A DNA stretch of 64,000 bases from Brachymonas sp049977365 (GTDB taxonomy: Bacteria > Pseudomonadota > Gammaproteobacteria > Burkholderiales > Burkholderiaceae_C). This document shows positions 44,566 through 53,048 of this stretch, piece by piece. A model generated the notes under the pieces. That model saw nothing but the letters and a program-made list of their open reading frames with translations, was not told where the DNA came from and made no database searches. The stretch lies in the NCBI RefSeq assembly GCF_049977365.1, contig NZ_JBNGEN010000001.1, positions 186,001-250,000 on the forward strand, given 5' to 3'. A program made the position numbers and the translations under genes. Numbering within the stretch: the stretch's first letter is position 1; each line of letters starts with the position of its first letter.

Positions 44566-46212
44566 TCAGTGTCCCCCGCCTGGCGCACCGCCGATCTTGG
44601 GCGTGAAGGGAGGCTTGGTGAGCCAGATGAGCGGAATCAGCAGCAGGAAGACCCAGCCCAGGGCGTGGAACAGCTCATTGAACGAGAGCTGGTAGGCCTG
44701 CTGGGTGATGAGCTGGTTGACCAGCGCGAGCGCCCCCGGCTGCCCCATCTGGGTGGAGAGCTGCTGCACGGTCTGGCTGGCCACGGGATCATAGACCGAG
44801 ATGTGTTCGGCCAGGTGCGCATGGTGGGTGATGGCGCGGTGGTCCCACATGAAGCTGATGATGCTGGCCGAGAAGCTGCCGCCCAGCGTGCGCAGGAAGG
44901 TGGAGAGGCCGGAGCCGGCCGGAATTTCCCGCAGGGACAGGTCGGACAGCAGGATGGTCATCATCGGCATGAAGAACAGTGCCACGCCCATGCCCAGCAT
45001 GAACGACGCCATGGCGACGTGGAAGAAATCCACCTCGGTGTAGAACGTGGCCCGGTAGAACGAGGTCAGCGACATGACGATGAAGGCACAGGTGGCCAGC
45101 AGCCGCAGGTCGGTGCGGGTGGCGTACTTGCCCACGAAGGGGGTGAGCAGGATGGGCAGCACCCCGATGGGGGCCGTGGCCATGCCGGACCACATGCTGT
45201 TGTAGCCCATGATGCGCTGCACCCACAGCGGCACGATGAGGCCGATGGCAAAGAAGCCCGAGAAGGCCACCACGAGCGCAATGGTGCCGTTGCGGAAGTT
45301 GCGGTGCTTGAACAGGCGCAGGTCGACGATGGGGTCTTCCTGCGTGAGTTCCCAGATGAGGAACACGGTCAGGCTGACGACCGAGACGACCGTGAGCAGG
45401 ATGACCTGCGTGGAGTTGAACCAGTCATGGTCGTTGCCGATGTCGAGCACGATCTGCAGGGCTCCGACGCCGAGCACCAGGGTGGCAAGACCCACGTAGT
45501 CCATTCGGGGACGTTCGGTGACGACCTTGCGGTGGCTCATCTGCCACGCGATGACGGCGCTGGCGAACAGGCCGATGGGCACGTTGATGATGAAGATCCA
45601 TTCCCACGAGTAGTTGTCCGTGATCCAGCCGCCGAGCAGTGGGCCGGCAATCGGCGCCACCACCGTCACCATGGCAAGAAGCGCCATGGCCATGCCTCGC
45701 TTGGAGGGCGCGAACAGGGAGATCAGCAGCGTCTGGGTGATGGGGTACATGGGGCCGGCCACCGCACCCTGCAGGGCACGGAAGAAGATCAGCTCCGTCA
45801 TGTTGGTCGAGATGCCGCACAGGAACGAGGCGAGCGAGAACAGCATCGTGGCCCAGACAAAGAGCCGCACTTCGCCGAACCGCCGGCTCAGGAAGCCTGT
45901 GAGCGGCAGCGCGATGGCATTGGAGACGGCAAACGAGGTGATGACCCAGGTGCCCTGGCTGATGCTCACGCCGAGGTTGCCTGCGATGGTGGGCAGGGAC
46001 ACGTTGGCGATGGTGGTGTCGAGCACCTGCATGAAGGTGGCCAGACACAGCCCGAAGGCGGTGAGCCCGAAGTTGGCCGGCACGAAGGCCGGCACGTCGG
46101 CATGCAGGCCGTGCGCCGGCTCTGCATGGCCCCGCTGGTCTGCCGGGGTGGCCGGTGCAGGGGCGGCGTTGTCGGCGGTCGCTTGAGCGGCGGTCGCTTG
46201 AGCGGCGGACAC
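44566..46212 (-). CDS. emrB: DHA2-family multidrug efflux permease (EmrB-like)
   Basis: A proton-driven major facilitator pump of 548 residues with 14 expected membrane helices. Family motifs include the MQVLDTTIANVSLPTIAGNLGVS helix (motif D1) near 61, the ISQGTWVITSFAVSNAIALPLTGFLSRRFGEVRLF loop with motif A, and motif C around APIAGPLLGGWITDNYSWEWIFIINVPIG. The start is GTG, 1 nt from the emrA stop. The N-terminal about 45 residues are an alanine- and glutamine-rich extension containing a duplicated AQATA unit. It acts with the EmrA-like fusion protein and OprM-like channel of the same operon. Confidence 0.93.
   Translation of the reverse strand: MSAAQATAAQATADNAAPAPATPADQRGHAEPAHGLHADVPAFVPANFGLTAFGLCLATFMQVLDTTIANVSLPTIAGNLGVSISQGTWVITSFAVSNAIALPLTGFLSRRFGEVRLFVWATMLFSLASFLCGISTNMTELIFFRALQGAVAGPMYPITQTLLISLFAPSKRGMAMALLAMVTVVAPIAGPLLGGWITDNYSWEWIFIINVPIGLFASAVIAWQMSHRKVVTERPRMDYVGLATLVLGVGALQIVLDIGNDHDWFNSTQVILLTVVSVVSLTVFLIWELTQEDPIVDLRLFKHRNFRNGTIALVVAFSGFFAIGLIVPLWVQRIMGYNSMWSGMATAPIGVLPILLTPFVGKYATRTDLRLLATCAFIVMSLTSFYRATFYTEVDFFHVAMASFMLGMGVALFFMPMMTILLSDLSLREIPAGSGLSTFLRTLGGSFSASIISFMWDHRAITHHAHLAEHISVYDPVASQTVQQLSTQMGQPGALALVNQLITQQAYQLSFNELFHALGWVFLLLIPLIWLTKPPFTPKIGGAPGGGH
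46173..46208. repeat. 15-bp tandem repeat in the emrB 5' end
   Basis: The unit CGGCGGTCGCTTGAG occurs twice perfectly (46173-46187, 46188-46202) plus a partial third copy. It is in frame and codes for the repeated AQATA residues of the EmrB N-terminal extension; copy changes would not shift the frame. Confidence 0.75.
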
Positions 46213-46213
46213 G

Positions 46214-47512
46214 TCACTTCCCCTTGCCGGCGCCGGGCTGGTTGTCGCGGATGATCTGCGCGATCAGGGCATCGGCCTGCTGCAGCTGCTTCTGGTAGAC
46301 ATCGGTCTGCTGGGCGGGCTGCACGGGGGGCTTCTGGGCCAGCATGGGGCCGTTCTGGTCGTGGATGTCGACATCGACGGTGACCGACATGCCCAGACGC
46401 AGGGGGTATTTCTGCAGCTGCGCCGCATCCTCGATGTTCACCCGCACGGGAATGCGCTGCACGATCTTGATCCAGTTGCCGGTGGCGTTCTGGGCCGGCA
46501 GGAGCGAGAACACGCTGCCCGTGCCCACGCCGAGGCTGACCACGCGGGCCTTGTAGGTGACCTTGCTGCCGTACACATCGCTCACGATGGTGGCGGTCTG
46601 GCCGATGCGCAGCTTGTGGAGCTGGGTTTCCTTGAAGTTGGCATCCACCCACACGTCCTGCAGCGGCACGACCGCCATCAGGGCCTGACCGGGCTGCACG
46701 CGCTGCCCCACCTGGGCGCTGCGCTTGGCCACGTAGCCGGTGAGCGGGCTGAGGATGGCGTTGCGCTGGGCGTTGAGGTAGGCCACGCGCACCTTGGCGG
46801 CGGCCATTTCCACGGCTGGCTGGGTGCTGACCCGCGTGCCCTGCACCAGCACGTTGCTGGCGCTGTAGCGCTCTTGCGCCACGGTGTAGGCACTCTGGGC
46901 GGCGTCATAGGCCTGACGGGCATGGTCGAGTTCTTCGGCCGAGACAGCGCCTGTCTTGGCCAGGGCCTGCCGGCGCTCGTAGTCGTTGCGGGCAATCTGG
47001 TAGGCCTGGCGGCGGGCGGTGAGCTCGCTGCTGGCACTGGTGGCCTGGTTGTAGAGGCCATGGGATTGCCGCACCGCGTTGGCCAGGCCCGCCTTGGCTT
47101 CGGCCAGAGCGAGTTCGGTGTCGGCGGGGTCGAGCTGGGCCAGCCGGTCGCCTGCCACGACCTTGTCGCCGTCGCGCACCTGCACGCTCACGAGCGTGCC
47201 TGGCACCAGGCTGCTGATCTGGGCGATGTCGCCCTGCACGTAGGCGTCGTCGGTGGATTCGTTCCACTCGGCAAAGAGCAGGTACCAGGCCAGCACTCCC
47301 ACGCCTGCCACGAGCAGCACCATGCCCAGGATCACCAGGGCCTTGCGGCGCTTCTGGCTGCGGCTCAGGTGCTCATGGAATGCAGTGGCTCCAGCGGCAG
47401 AGGGTGGGCTCTGGGGCGCAGCGGCAGCCTTGTCCGTCTCGGGGGGCGTGTCAGCAGAGGGGTCAGGGGCTGCCTGGGGAGGGGTCTCTTCGGGTGATTT
47501 TTCTTGTGTCAT
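46214..47512 (-). CDS. emrA: HlyD-family membrane fusion protein (EmrA-like)
   Basis: Periplasmic adaptor of 432 residues linking the EmrB-like pump to the outer-membrane channel. An acidic and proline-rich cytoplasmic leader (1-55) precedes one membrane helix (ALVILGMVLLVAGVGVLAWYLLFAE, about 58-82). The lipoyl-type segment NESTDDAYVQGDIAQISSLVPGTLVSVQVRDGDKVVAGDRLAQLDP is diagnostic of EmrA. A helical hairpin (about 140-230) and the barrel region VKRSAQVGQRVQPGQALMAVVPLQDVWVDANFKETQL follow. It lies 57 nt downstream of the channel gene and 1 nt upstream of emrB. Confidence 0.94.
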   Translation of the reverse strand: MTQEKSPEETPPQAAPDPSADTPPETDKAAAAPQSPPSAAGATAFHEHLSRSQKRRKALVILGMVLLVAGVGVLAWYLLFAEWNESTDDAYVQGDIAQISSLVPGTLVSVQVRDGDKVVAGDRLAQLDPADTELALAEAKAGLANAVRQSHGLYNQATSASSELTARRQAYQIARNDYERRQALAKTGAVSAEELDHARQAYDAAQSAYTVAQERYSASNVLVQGTRVSTQPAVEMAAAKVRVAYLNAQRNAILSPLTGYVAKRSAQVGQRVQPGQALMAVVPLQDVWVDANFKETQLHKLRIGQTATIVSDVYGSKVTYKARVVSLGVGTGSVFSLLPAQNATGNWIKIVQRIPVRVNIEDAAQLQKYPLRLGMSVTVDVDIHDQNGPMLAQKPPVQPAQQTDVYQKQLQQADALIAQIIRDNQPGAGKGK

Positions 47513-47569
47513 GGAGAGCCTGCGGTTTCCGGAAGAAGGAGGGGAAAAGAGGAAAACGAAAAATGGAGA

Positions 47570-49114
47570 TCAGCGCGCGGCAGTGCCGTGCTGGTCGGTG
47601 CCGCTGTCATGGCCGATGCCTGCAGCCGGCGCATGGGACGCATCGGCGGCATAGCCACCTCCGAGTGCATAGGTCAGGGCAATGGCGTTGTCCATGCGCT
47701 GTGCCTGCAGCTGGGCCAGGCGCTGCTGGGCTCCGAGCAGCTGCTGCTGCACCTGGAGCACCTGAATGGAATTGAGCAAGCCGCTGTCGCGGCGCTGGCG
47801 GGTCAGTGTCCAGGCCTGCTGGGCAGCGGTGACGGACTGGCGCGCCTCGTCCACCTGCTGCTTCAGGGCATGGGCGCTCTGGACGCTGTCAGCCACCTGG
47901 TGGGCAGCTCCCAGCAGGGTCTGGTGGTATTGCGCCACGGCCGCTTCATAGCGTGCGTCCTGGGCGTCGAGGTTGGCCCGCAGGCGGCCGTTCTCGAAGA
48001 TGGGCAGACTGATGCTTGGCCCGAACTGGTAGAACACATTGCTGAGATGGAACAGATCGAAGTGCTCGTTTCCCAGTGCGCCGGCCAGTGCCCCCAGGCT
48101 GATGTTGGGCAGAAAGCGCGCCTTGGCAGCGTCGATCTGCCTGCTGCTGGCCTGTACGCGGAGCAGGGCGGCCTGCACGTCCGGGCGGTGTGCCATGAGG
48201 GAGACCGATGCATCGTCAGGCACAGCCTCGGCAAAGCGCATGCTCTCGGGCGTGAGCCGGGGGCGCTTCAGGGTGAGCGCTCTGTCGGGCCCCATGGCGG
48301 CGAGCTGGGCCAGCGCGAGCTGCAGGTGGGTGATGCTCTGGGCTGCCTGCTCGCGACGCTGTTCGGCCGCACGCAGCTCGGATTCGAACTGCTGGAGTGT
48401 GATGCGGTTGTCGAGACCCGTCTTCACGCGCTGGGACTGGAGTGCCACCATCTGGCGGTTGCGGGCCACATCGGCCGTGGCCACATCCTGCAGCATCCAG
48501 GCACCGGCCAGCTGGGCATAGGTGCGGGCAATGGCCGTGCTCAGGGTGATGCGGGCGGCCTCGGCATCGATGGCGCTGGCCTGGGCCTCGCCGGCCAGGG
48601 CTTCCCAGGTGCTGCGCTTGCCGCCCCACAGATCCACGTCCCACTTGAACTGGCCCAGGGTGTCGCTCTTGTAGCCGAATTTGCCTCCGCCGAAATTGGC
48701 GGGCAGCAGGGCGTCCGGCAGACGCACCCCGCTGTAGCCAGCAGAGGCTGTCACGGTGGGACCGCGATCCGCATCGGCATAACCGGCCTGGGCCTCGGCA
48801 GCGTGGACGCGGGCCAGGGCCTGTGCCAGGGTGGGGCTCTGCCGCAGCCCCTGCTCGATCAGGGCGTCGAGCTGGGCGTCATGCCAGCCGCGCCACCAGT
48901 CCTTCTGGGGCCACGCCTGGGTAACGGACAGACCGGAGCGGCGCACCACCTGCCGGGCATCGAGCTGTGAGGCGTCAGGAGCCGTCTGCGCATGGGGCGT
49001 GAGCCCCCGGCTGTTGGCGCAGCCGGCCAGCACGGCTGCCGTCACCAGCAGAGCCCCTGTGGGCAGGGTACGCAGGGAAGAGGGAGCAAAGGGAAAAAGA
49101 GGCGTCTTGGGCAT
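47570..49114 (-). CDS. Outer membrane efflux lipoprotein (NodT/OprM family)
   Basis: A TolC-like outer membrane channel of 514 residues. The signal peptide ends in the lipobox LAGC (cysteine near residue 32). Two repeated helical-hairpin halves contain WWRGWHDAQLDALIEQGLRQSPTLAQALARVHAAEAQ, FKWDVDLWGGKR and the C-terminal FYQFGPSISLPIFENGRLRANLDAQDARYEAAVAQY. The ATG at 49114 lies 2 nt after the marR stop, so translation is coupled. It completes a tripartite pump with EmrA and EmrB encoded next. Confidence 0.93.
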   Translation of the reverse strand: MPKTPLFPFAPSSLRTLPTGALLVTAAVLAGCANSRGLTPHAQTAPDASQLDARQVVRRSGLSVTQAWPQKDWWRGWHDAQLDALIEQGLRQSPTLAQALARVHAAEAQAGYADADRGPTVTASAGYSGVRLPDALLPANFGGGKFGYKSDTLGQFKWDVDLWGGKRSTWEALAGEAQASAIDAEAARITLSTAIARTYAQLAGAWMLQDVATADVARNRQMVALQSQRVKTGLDNRITLQQFESELRAAEQRREQAAQSITHLQLALAQLAAMGPDRALTLKRPRLTPESMRFAEAVPDDASVSLMAHRPDVQAALLRVQASSRQIDAAKARFLPNISLGALAGALGNEHFDLFHLSNVFYQFGPSISLPIFENGRLRANLDAQDARYEAAVAQYHQTLLGAAHQVADSVQSAHALKQQVDEARQSVTAAQQAWTLTRQRRDSGLLNSIQVLQVQQQLLGAQQRLAQLQAQRMDNAIALTYALGGGYAADASHAPAAGIGHDSGTDQHGTAAR

Positions 49115-49116
49115 GG

Positions 49117-49590
49117 TCAGACCTGATGGGAATCCGTGGGGTTTTGCAGGGAATGCAGCATGCGCTGCATGAAGTCCATGAGCTGTTCGCGTTCCGCATC
49201 CTGCAGCCCCGCCAGCAGGCGGGACATGACTTTCATGCGGGTGGCATGCAGGCGCCGCTGCACCAGCATGCCCTGCGGGGTGAGGGCGATGCGCAGGGCG
49301 CGGCGATCCGATTCGTGGGGTTGGCGCTCGACCAGACCCTTGTGCTGCAGCTGGTCGATGATGCGGGTGAGGGCGCCAGGATCGTGCCCGATGGAACGCG
49401 CCAGATCGCCCGCCGTCATGGCCCCCTGGCAGGCCAGCCGCAGCACCACCTGGGCCTGCGTCATGCGCAGCTCGCTGGGGTCTGCGGCCAGCTCCTTCTC
49501 CATCTCGTGCACCAGGATGGAACGCAGCAGAAACAGCATGCTGCCGAGCTGTTCGGCGTGGTGTTCGGAAACGGGAGAGGACGCAGACAT
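49117..49590 (-). CDS. MarR-family transcriptional regulator
   Basis: A 157-residue winged-helix regulator. The recognition region QVVLRLACQGAMTAGDLARSIGHDPGALTRIIDQLQHKGLVERQPHESDRRALRIALT fits MarR, with the DRR wing motif at its end. It is the first gene of the efflux operon (marR, channel, emrA, emrB), so it probably represses its own operon and responds to a phenolic or aromatic inducer, as EmrR does. A dyad 25-40 nt upstream of its start is the likely operator, and a pentamer tract lies 120 nt upstream. Confidence 0.92.
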   Translation of the reverse strand: MSASSPVSEHHAEQLGSMLFLLRSILVHEMEKELAADPSELRMTQAQVVLRLACQGAMTAGDLARSIGHDPGALTRIIDQLQHKGLVERQPHESDRRALRIALTPQGMLVQRRLHATRMKVMSRLLAGLQDAEREQLMDFMQRMLHSLQNPTDSHQV

Positions 49591-49614
49591 GGAAAAAATG
49601 GTTGCCAGACAAAA

Positions 49615-49630
49615 AATTGCTTCGGCAATT
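49615..49630. promoter_or_regulatory. Candidate MarR operator
   Basis: A perfect inverted repeat AATTGC-TTCG-GCAATT in an AT-rich patch 25-40 nt upstream of the marR start. MarR proteins commonly bind AT-rich dyads of this size that overlap their own promoters. Confidence 0.5.
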
Positions 49631-49700
49631 ATTATGGCATTCCAAATCCCTCATCTGCGCAGGGGATTTCCCGGGGCGGCCCGTGTGTCAGGCCCCGCTG

Positions 49701-49780
49701 CCATGCCATGCCGTGCCGTGCCGTGCCGTGCCGTGCCGTGCCGTGCCGTGCCGTGCCGTGCCGTGCCGTGCCGTGCCGTG
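49701..49780. repeat. Pentanucleotide tandem repeat (CCGTG)14
   Basis: Two CCATG units (49701-49710) are followed by fourteen perfect CCGTG units (49711-49780). The tract lies between the prfA stop (95 nt away) and the marR start (121 nt away), outside any gene. Perfect arrays of this length mutate by strand slippage, so copy number should vary between isolates. Confidence 0.95.
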
Positions 49781-49874
49781 TGCGCGGTCGCGGGCAGGGC
49801 ACAGCTCCGATTGCGGTATCAGCACCAGCACCAGCACCCTGTTGCCCGCTTCAGGCGATGCGTGCGGATGAGGC

Positions 49875-50978
49875 TTACTGATTGACTTCCAGCTCGGCCA
49901 GCTGCTCGGCCTCGTGCGCATGGCGCAGGGCCTGCAGCACCTCGTGCAGATCGCCTTCCATGACCTGGGAGAGCTTGTAGATCGTGAGGTTGATGCGGTG
50001 ATCCGTCAGCCGTCCCTGCGGAAAGTTGTAGGTGCGAATGCGGTCGCTGCGGTCGCCGCTGCCTACCAGCCCCTTGCGCAGCGCGGCTTCCCTGGCGGCA
50101 CGCTCGCTGCGTTCCTTTTCCTGGATGCGCGCCTGCAGCACTTGCAGTGCCTTGGCCTTGTTGCTGTGCTGGCTGCGGCCGTCCTGACATTCGGCCACGA
50201 TCCCGGTGGGCAGGTGCACCACCCGAACGGCGGAATCCGTCTTGTTGATGTGCTGCCCTCCGGCGCCGCTGGCGCGGAAGGTGTCCACCCGGATGTCGGC
50301 CATGTTGAGCGTCACGGCACGGGCAGGGTCTGGCTCCGGCATTACAGCTATCGTGCAGGCGCTGGTGTGCACCCGCCCCTGCGACTCGGTGACCGGCACC
50401 CGCTGTACCCGGTGCCCGCCCGACTCGAACATGAGCGTGCCGTAGACTCCCGTGCCGGTATCGGTGCTGTCGGGACCTTCCATGCGCAGCACGATCTCGC
50501 GGTAACCGCCAAGCTCGGCGGGACTTTCGCTCAGGGTCTCGACCCGCCACCCCTGGGATTCGGCGTAGCGCATGTACATGCGGGCCAGATCGCCCGCGAA
50601 CAGGGCCGATTCATCGCCCCCGGTGCCGGCACGGATCTCGACGAAAGCCGGACGCGCCTCGTCCGGGTCGCGGGGCAGCAGCAGGCGCTGCAGTTCCTGC
50701 TCCAGGGTGGTCAGTTCTCCCTCTCCGGCCGTGATTTCCTCTTCGGCCAGGTCGGCCATCTCGGGGTCTTCCAGCATGTCGCGTGCCGTGGCCACATCCT
50801 GCTCCACCTGCTGGTAGCGCTGCCAGCGCCCCGCGATCTGGGTCACTTCATTGTGTTCGCGCGACAGGGCCAGGAACCGGCCCATGTCCTGCATGATGTC
50901 CTCCCGGCTGAGGAGAAAATCGAGTTCGTGCTGGCGCTCTGCAAAGCGCTGGAGCTGGGATCGGAGAAAGGGTTTCAC
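49875..50978 (-). CDS. prfA: Peptide chain release factor 1
   Basis: Recognises UAA and UAG stop codons. The protein has 367 residues from GTG 50978 (VKPFLRSQLQRFAER), which matches the usual MKPS... start; an in-frame GTG at 51005 would add nine residues. The anticodon-like PxT motif is PVT in RVPVTESQGRVHTSA, the RF1 type. The peptidyl-hydrolysis loop is GAGGQHINKTDSAVR, with the glutamine methylated by PrmC. It lies 181 nt downstream of hemA, the standard order. Confidence 0.95.
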   Translation of the reverse strand: MKPFLRSQLQRFAERQHELDFLLSREDIMQDMGRFLALSREHNEVTQIAGRWQRYQQVEQDVATARDMLEDPEMADLAEEEITAGEGELTTLEQELQRLLLPRDPDEARPAFVEIRAGTGGDESALFAGDLARMYMRYAESQGWRVETLSESPAELGGYREIVLRMEGPDSTDTGTGVYGTLMFESGGHRVQRVPVTESQGRVHTSACTIAVMPEPDPARAVTLNMADIRVDTFRASGAGGQHINKTDSAVRVVHLPTGIVAECQDGRSQHSNKAKALQVLQARIQEKERSERAAREAALRKGLVGSGDRSDRIRTYNFPQGRLTDHRINLTIYKLSQVMEGDLHEVLQALRHAHEAEQLAELEVNQ

Positions 50979-51158
50979 GGAAGCATCGCAGGAGAAGTCC
51001 GGCACAGCCCTCAGGCGGGCAGGAACGGATCAGACGGAAGGGGGAGGGCAGTGCGCTGCCCATTCGGGCGCAGGAACCACGCACGCCTCAGCAGGCGCAT
51101 GCCGCCCGGGGTGACGTGACGTGTCCCCCGCCGGAGAACGCGAAGGGCTGAACGACGG

Positions 51159-52430
51159 CTAATGCTTGCCGCGCAGAAAGATGCGCTGCACCGTCTCGGC
51201 CGCCTGGGTCTGGTGGGCCAGATCGGGGTGGTGCAGCTCGGAGAGCGCTCCGTGCAGCATCTTCTGGGTCAGTCCCCTCGAGAGGGCTTCCAGCACGGCA
51301 TCCACATCTTCGCCCTTGGCCAGACGCTTGCGGGCCTTGGCCAGTTCCATTTCGCGCCAGGCATCGGCCTGCTGGTTGACTTCGCGGATGAGCGACACGA
51401 CCCCGTAATGGGGGTCACGCTGCCGCATCCACTGCATGAAGCTCTGCACGCCTTCGTCGATGATGGCCTCGGCCTGTTCCACGGCCGCCTGCCGCTGGGC
51501 CTGTCCGGTCTGTACCACGGTGGCCAGATCGTCCACGGTGTAGAGATAGGCATCGTCGAGGGCCTTGACCTCGGGTTCGATGTCGCGCGGCACGGCCAGA
51601 TCGACCATGAACATGGGCCGGTGGCGGCGCTTGCGGAGGGCGCGCTCCACCGCTCCCAGCCCGATGATGGGCAGGGTGCTGGCGGTGCAGCTGATCACCG
51701 CGTCGAATTCGTGCAGCCGCTCGGGCATGTCGGCGAGCGGCATCACGCTGGCGCCGAACCGTGCCGCCAGGGCCTCGCCCTTTTCCATGGTGCGGTTGGC
51801 AATCACGATCTGCTTGGGAGACCGCGCCGCAAAGTGGGTGGTGGCGAGCTCGATCATTTCGCCCGCTCCCACGAACAGGATGCGGATCTGCCCCAGGTCC
51901 TCGAACAGCTGCGATGCCAGACGCACCGCCGCAGCAGCCATGCTGATGCTGTGCGCACCAATCTCGGTGCTGCTGCGCACTTCCTTGGCAACGGAGAAGC
52001 TGCGCTGGAACAGCTGGTTGAGCGTGGTGCCGAGGCTGCCGGCCGCCTCGGCGGCCCGCACGGCATTCTTCATCTGCCCCAGAATCTGGGCCTCGCCCAG
52101 CACCATGCTGTCGAGTCCACTGGCCACGCGGAAGGCGTGGCGGGCCGCCGTGTCGTCCTGCAGCGTGTAGGTGTAGTCGCGCAGGGCATGCATGGGCACA
52201 CCGCCAGCCTGGGCGAGCCAGTTGAGTGTGTGATCCACGTCCACACGGTCGCTTGCGCAGTACACCTCGGTGCGGTTGCAGGTCGAGAGAATGGCCGCTT
52301 CCGGATGGTGGGCAAAAGTCTGCCGTAGCCCGTGCAGGGCGGGGCCCATCTGCTCAAGCGCAAATGAGAAACGGCCCCGCAAATCGAGCGGGGCGGTATG
52401 ATGGTTGATGCCCAGAGTCCATACTGACAT
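51159..52430 (-). CDS. hemA: Glutamyl-tRNA reductase
   Basis: First committed enzyme of the C5 pathway to tetrapyrroles: reduces glutamyl-tRNA to glutamate-1-semialdehyde with NADPH. The protein has 423 residues from ATG 52430 (MSVWTLGINHHTAPLDLRGR). The catalytic cysteine C51 is in ILSTCNRTEVY; the NADPH-binding motif is ILFVGAGEMIELATTHFA near 185. The dimerisation helix closes the protein. The upstream open frame to 52622 is non-homologous. It is the first gene of the hemA-prfA block. Confidence 0.96.
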   Translation of the reverse strand: MSVWTLGINHHTAPLDLRGRFSFALEQMGPALHGLRQTFAHHPEAAILSTCNRTEVYCASDRVDVDHTLNWLAQAGGVPMHALRDYTYTLQDDTAARHAFRVASGLDSMVLGEAQILGQMKNAVRAAEAAGSLGTTLNQLFQRSFSVAKEVRSSTEIGAHSISMAAAAVRLASQLFEDLGQIRILFVGAGEMIELATTHFAARSPKQIVIANRTMEKGEALAARFGASVMPLADMPERLHEFDAVISCTASTLPIIGLGAVERALRKRRHRPMFMVDLAVPRDIEPEVKALDDAYLYTVDDLATVVQTGQAQRQAAVEQAEAIIDEGVQSFMQWMRQRDPHYGVVSLIREVNQQADAWREMELAKARKRLAKGEDVDAVLEALSRGLTQKMLHGALSELHHPDLAHQTQAAETVQRIFLRGKH

Positions 52431-52606
52431 GGCGGTGATTATAAAATTGATCTTTCCGCATTGTCTTGATCCACGACGGGCCTTGTGCACATGTGTCTTT
52501 GGCATGTGTGCCGTGCGGGCGGGAGTTGCCTGTGTTGCCTGCCCCCTTCCCGGGTGAGCAGGTACGTGGCTCCCGTACCTAGATGCCCGTTGTTCCAGCT
52601 GATTCC

Positions 52607-52909
52607 ATGGGTTTTCTCGCACTGATCGATCACCTCTTCAATCTGGCCCTGCCTGCGCTCTGGATGGCTACCACCCTGGTGGTGCTGCAGCGGCTTGCCG
52701 GCTGGCGCCATCCGCTGCGCCTCGGGTGGGGGCGCCAGTGGATGTGGCTTTTCCTGACCGGGCTGGCCGTGATCGTGGCCGGCTGGCTGGTTCTGCAGCG
52801 TGACGGCGCCATGCTGACCTACCTGGCGCTGGTGGTCGCGACGGGGGCAGTGCAGGCGTGGCTCGTGCATCGGTACCGCAGTGCGTCCCAGGACGCTTCC
52901 CGATCCTGA
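52607..52909 (+). CDS. Small membrane protein of unknown function
   Basis: A 100-residue protein with three predicted membrane helices: FNLALPALWMATTLVVLQRL, WMWLFLTGLAVIVAGWLVLQ and AMLTYLALVVATGAVQAWLVH. It sits divergently from hemA, and similar small proteins occur at this place in related genomes. ATG 52583 would add eight non-hydrophobic residues; neither start has a strong ribosome-binding site. Function unknown. Confidence 0.72.
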   Translation: MGFLALIDHLFNLALPALWMATTLVVLQRLAGWRHPLRLGWGRQWMWLFLTGLAVIVAGWLVLQRDGAMLTYLALVVATGAVQAWLVHRYRSASQDASRS

Positions 52910-53048
52910 TCTTTCTCCCTCTCCACGGGGGTGCTGCGCAGTCCCTTCATCGAATGGGGAATCAGGCCGCTGCAATAGAATCCCCCTTCGTGATCCCATC
53001 ACCCGCGTGCCGCACCAGAATGGCGCGCAGTCGAGGTTAGACACATCC

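Noticed and set aside
43495..46254. 919-codon plus-strand frame across prmC and emrB
   Set aside because: It crosses two well-supported minus-strand genes and an intergenic gap, and is low complexity (G, H, Q, E, D rich).
49701..49780. CRISPR-like repetitive array
   Set aside because: The 5-bp unit has no spacers; it is a simple sequence repeat. No CRISPR array or cas gene is seen in the window.
49821..49838. AGCACC triplicate near the prfA 3' end
   Set aside because: Only three short copies; too few to be noteworthy on its own.
49688..49921. Open frame through the CCGTG array (repeated H-G-T-A-R)
   Set aside because: The frame is a by-product of the repeat; it overlaps the prfA 3' end and has no start signal.
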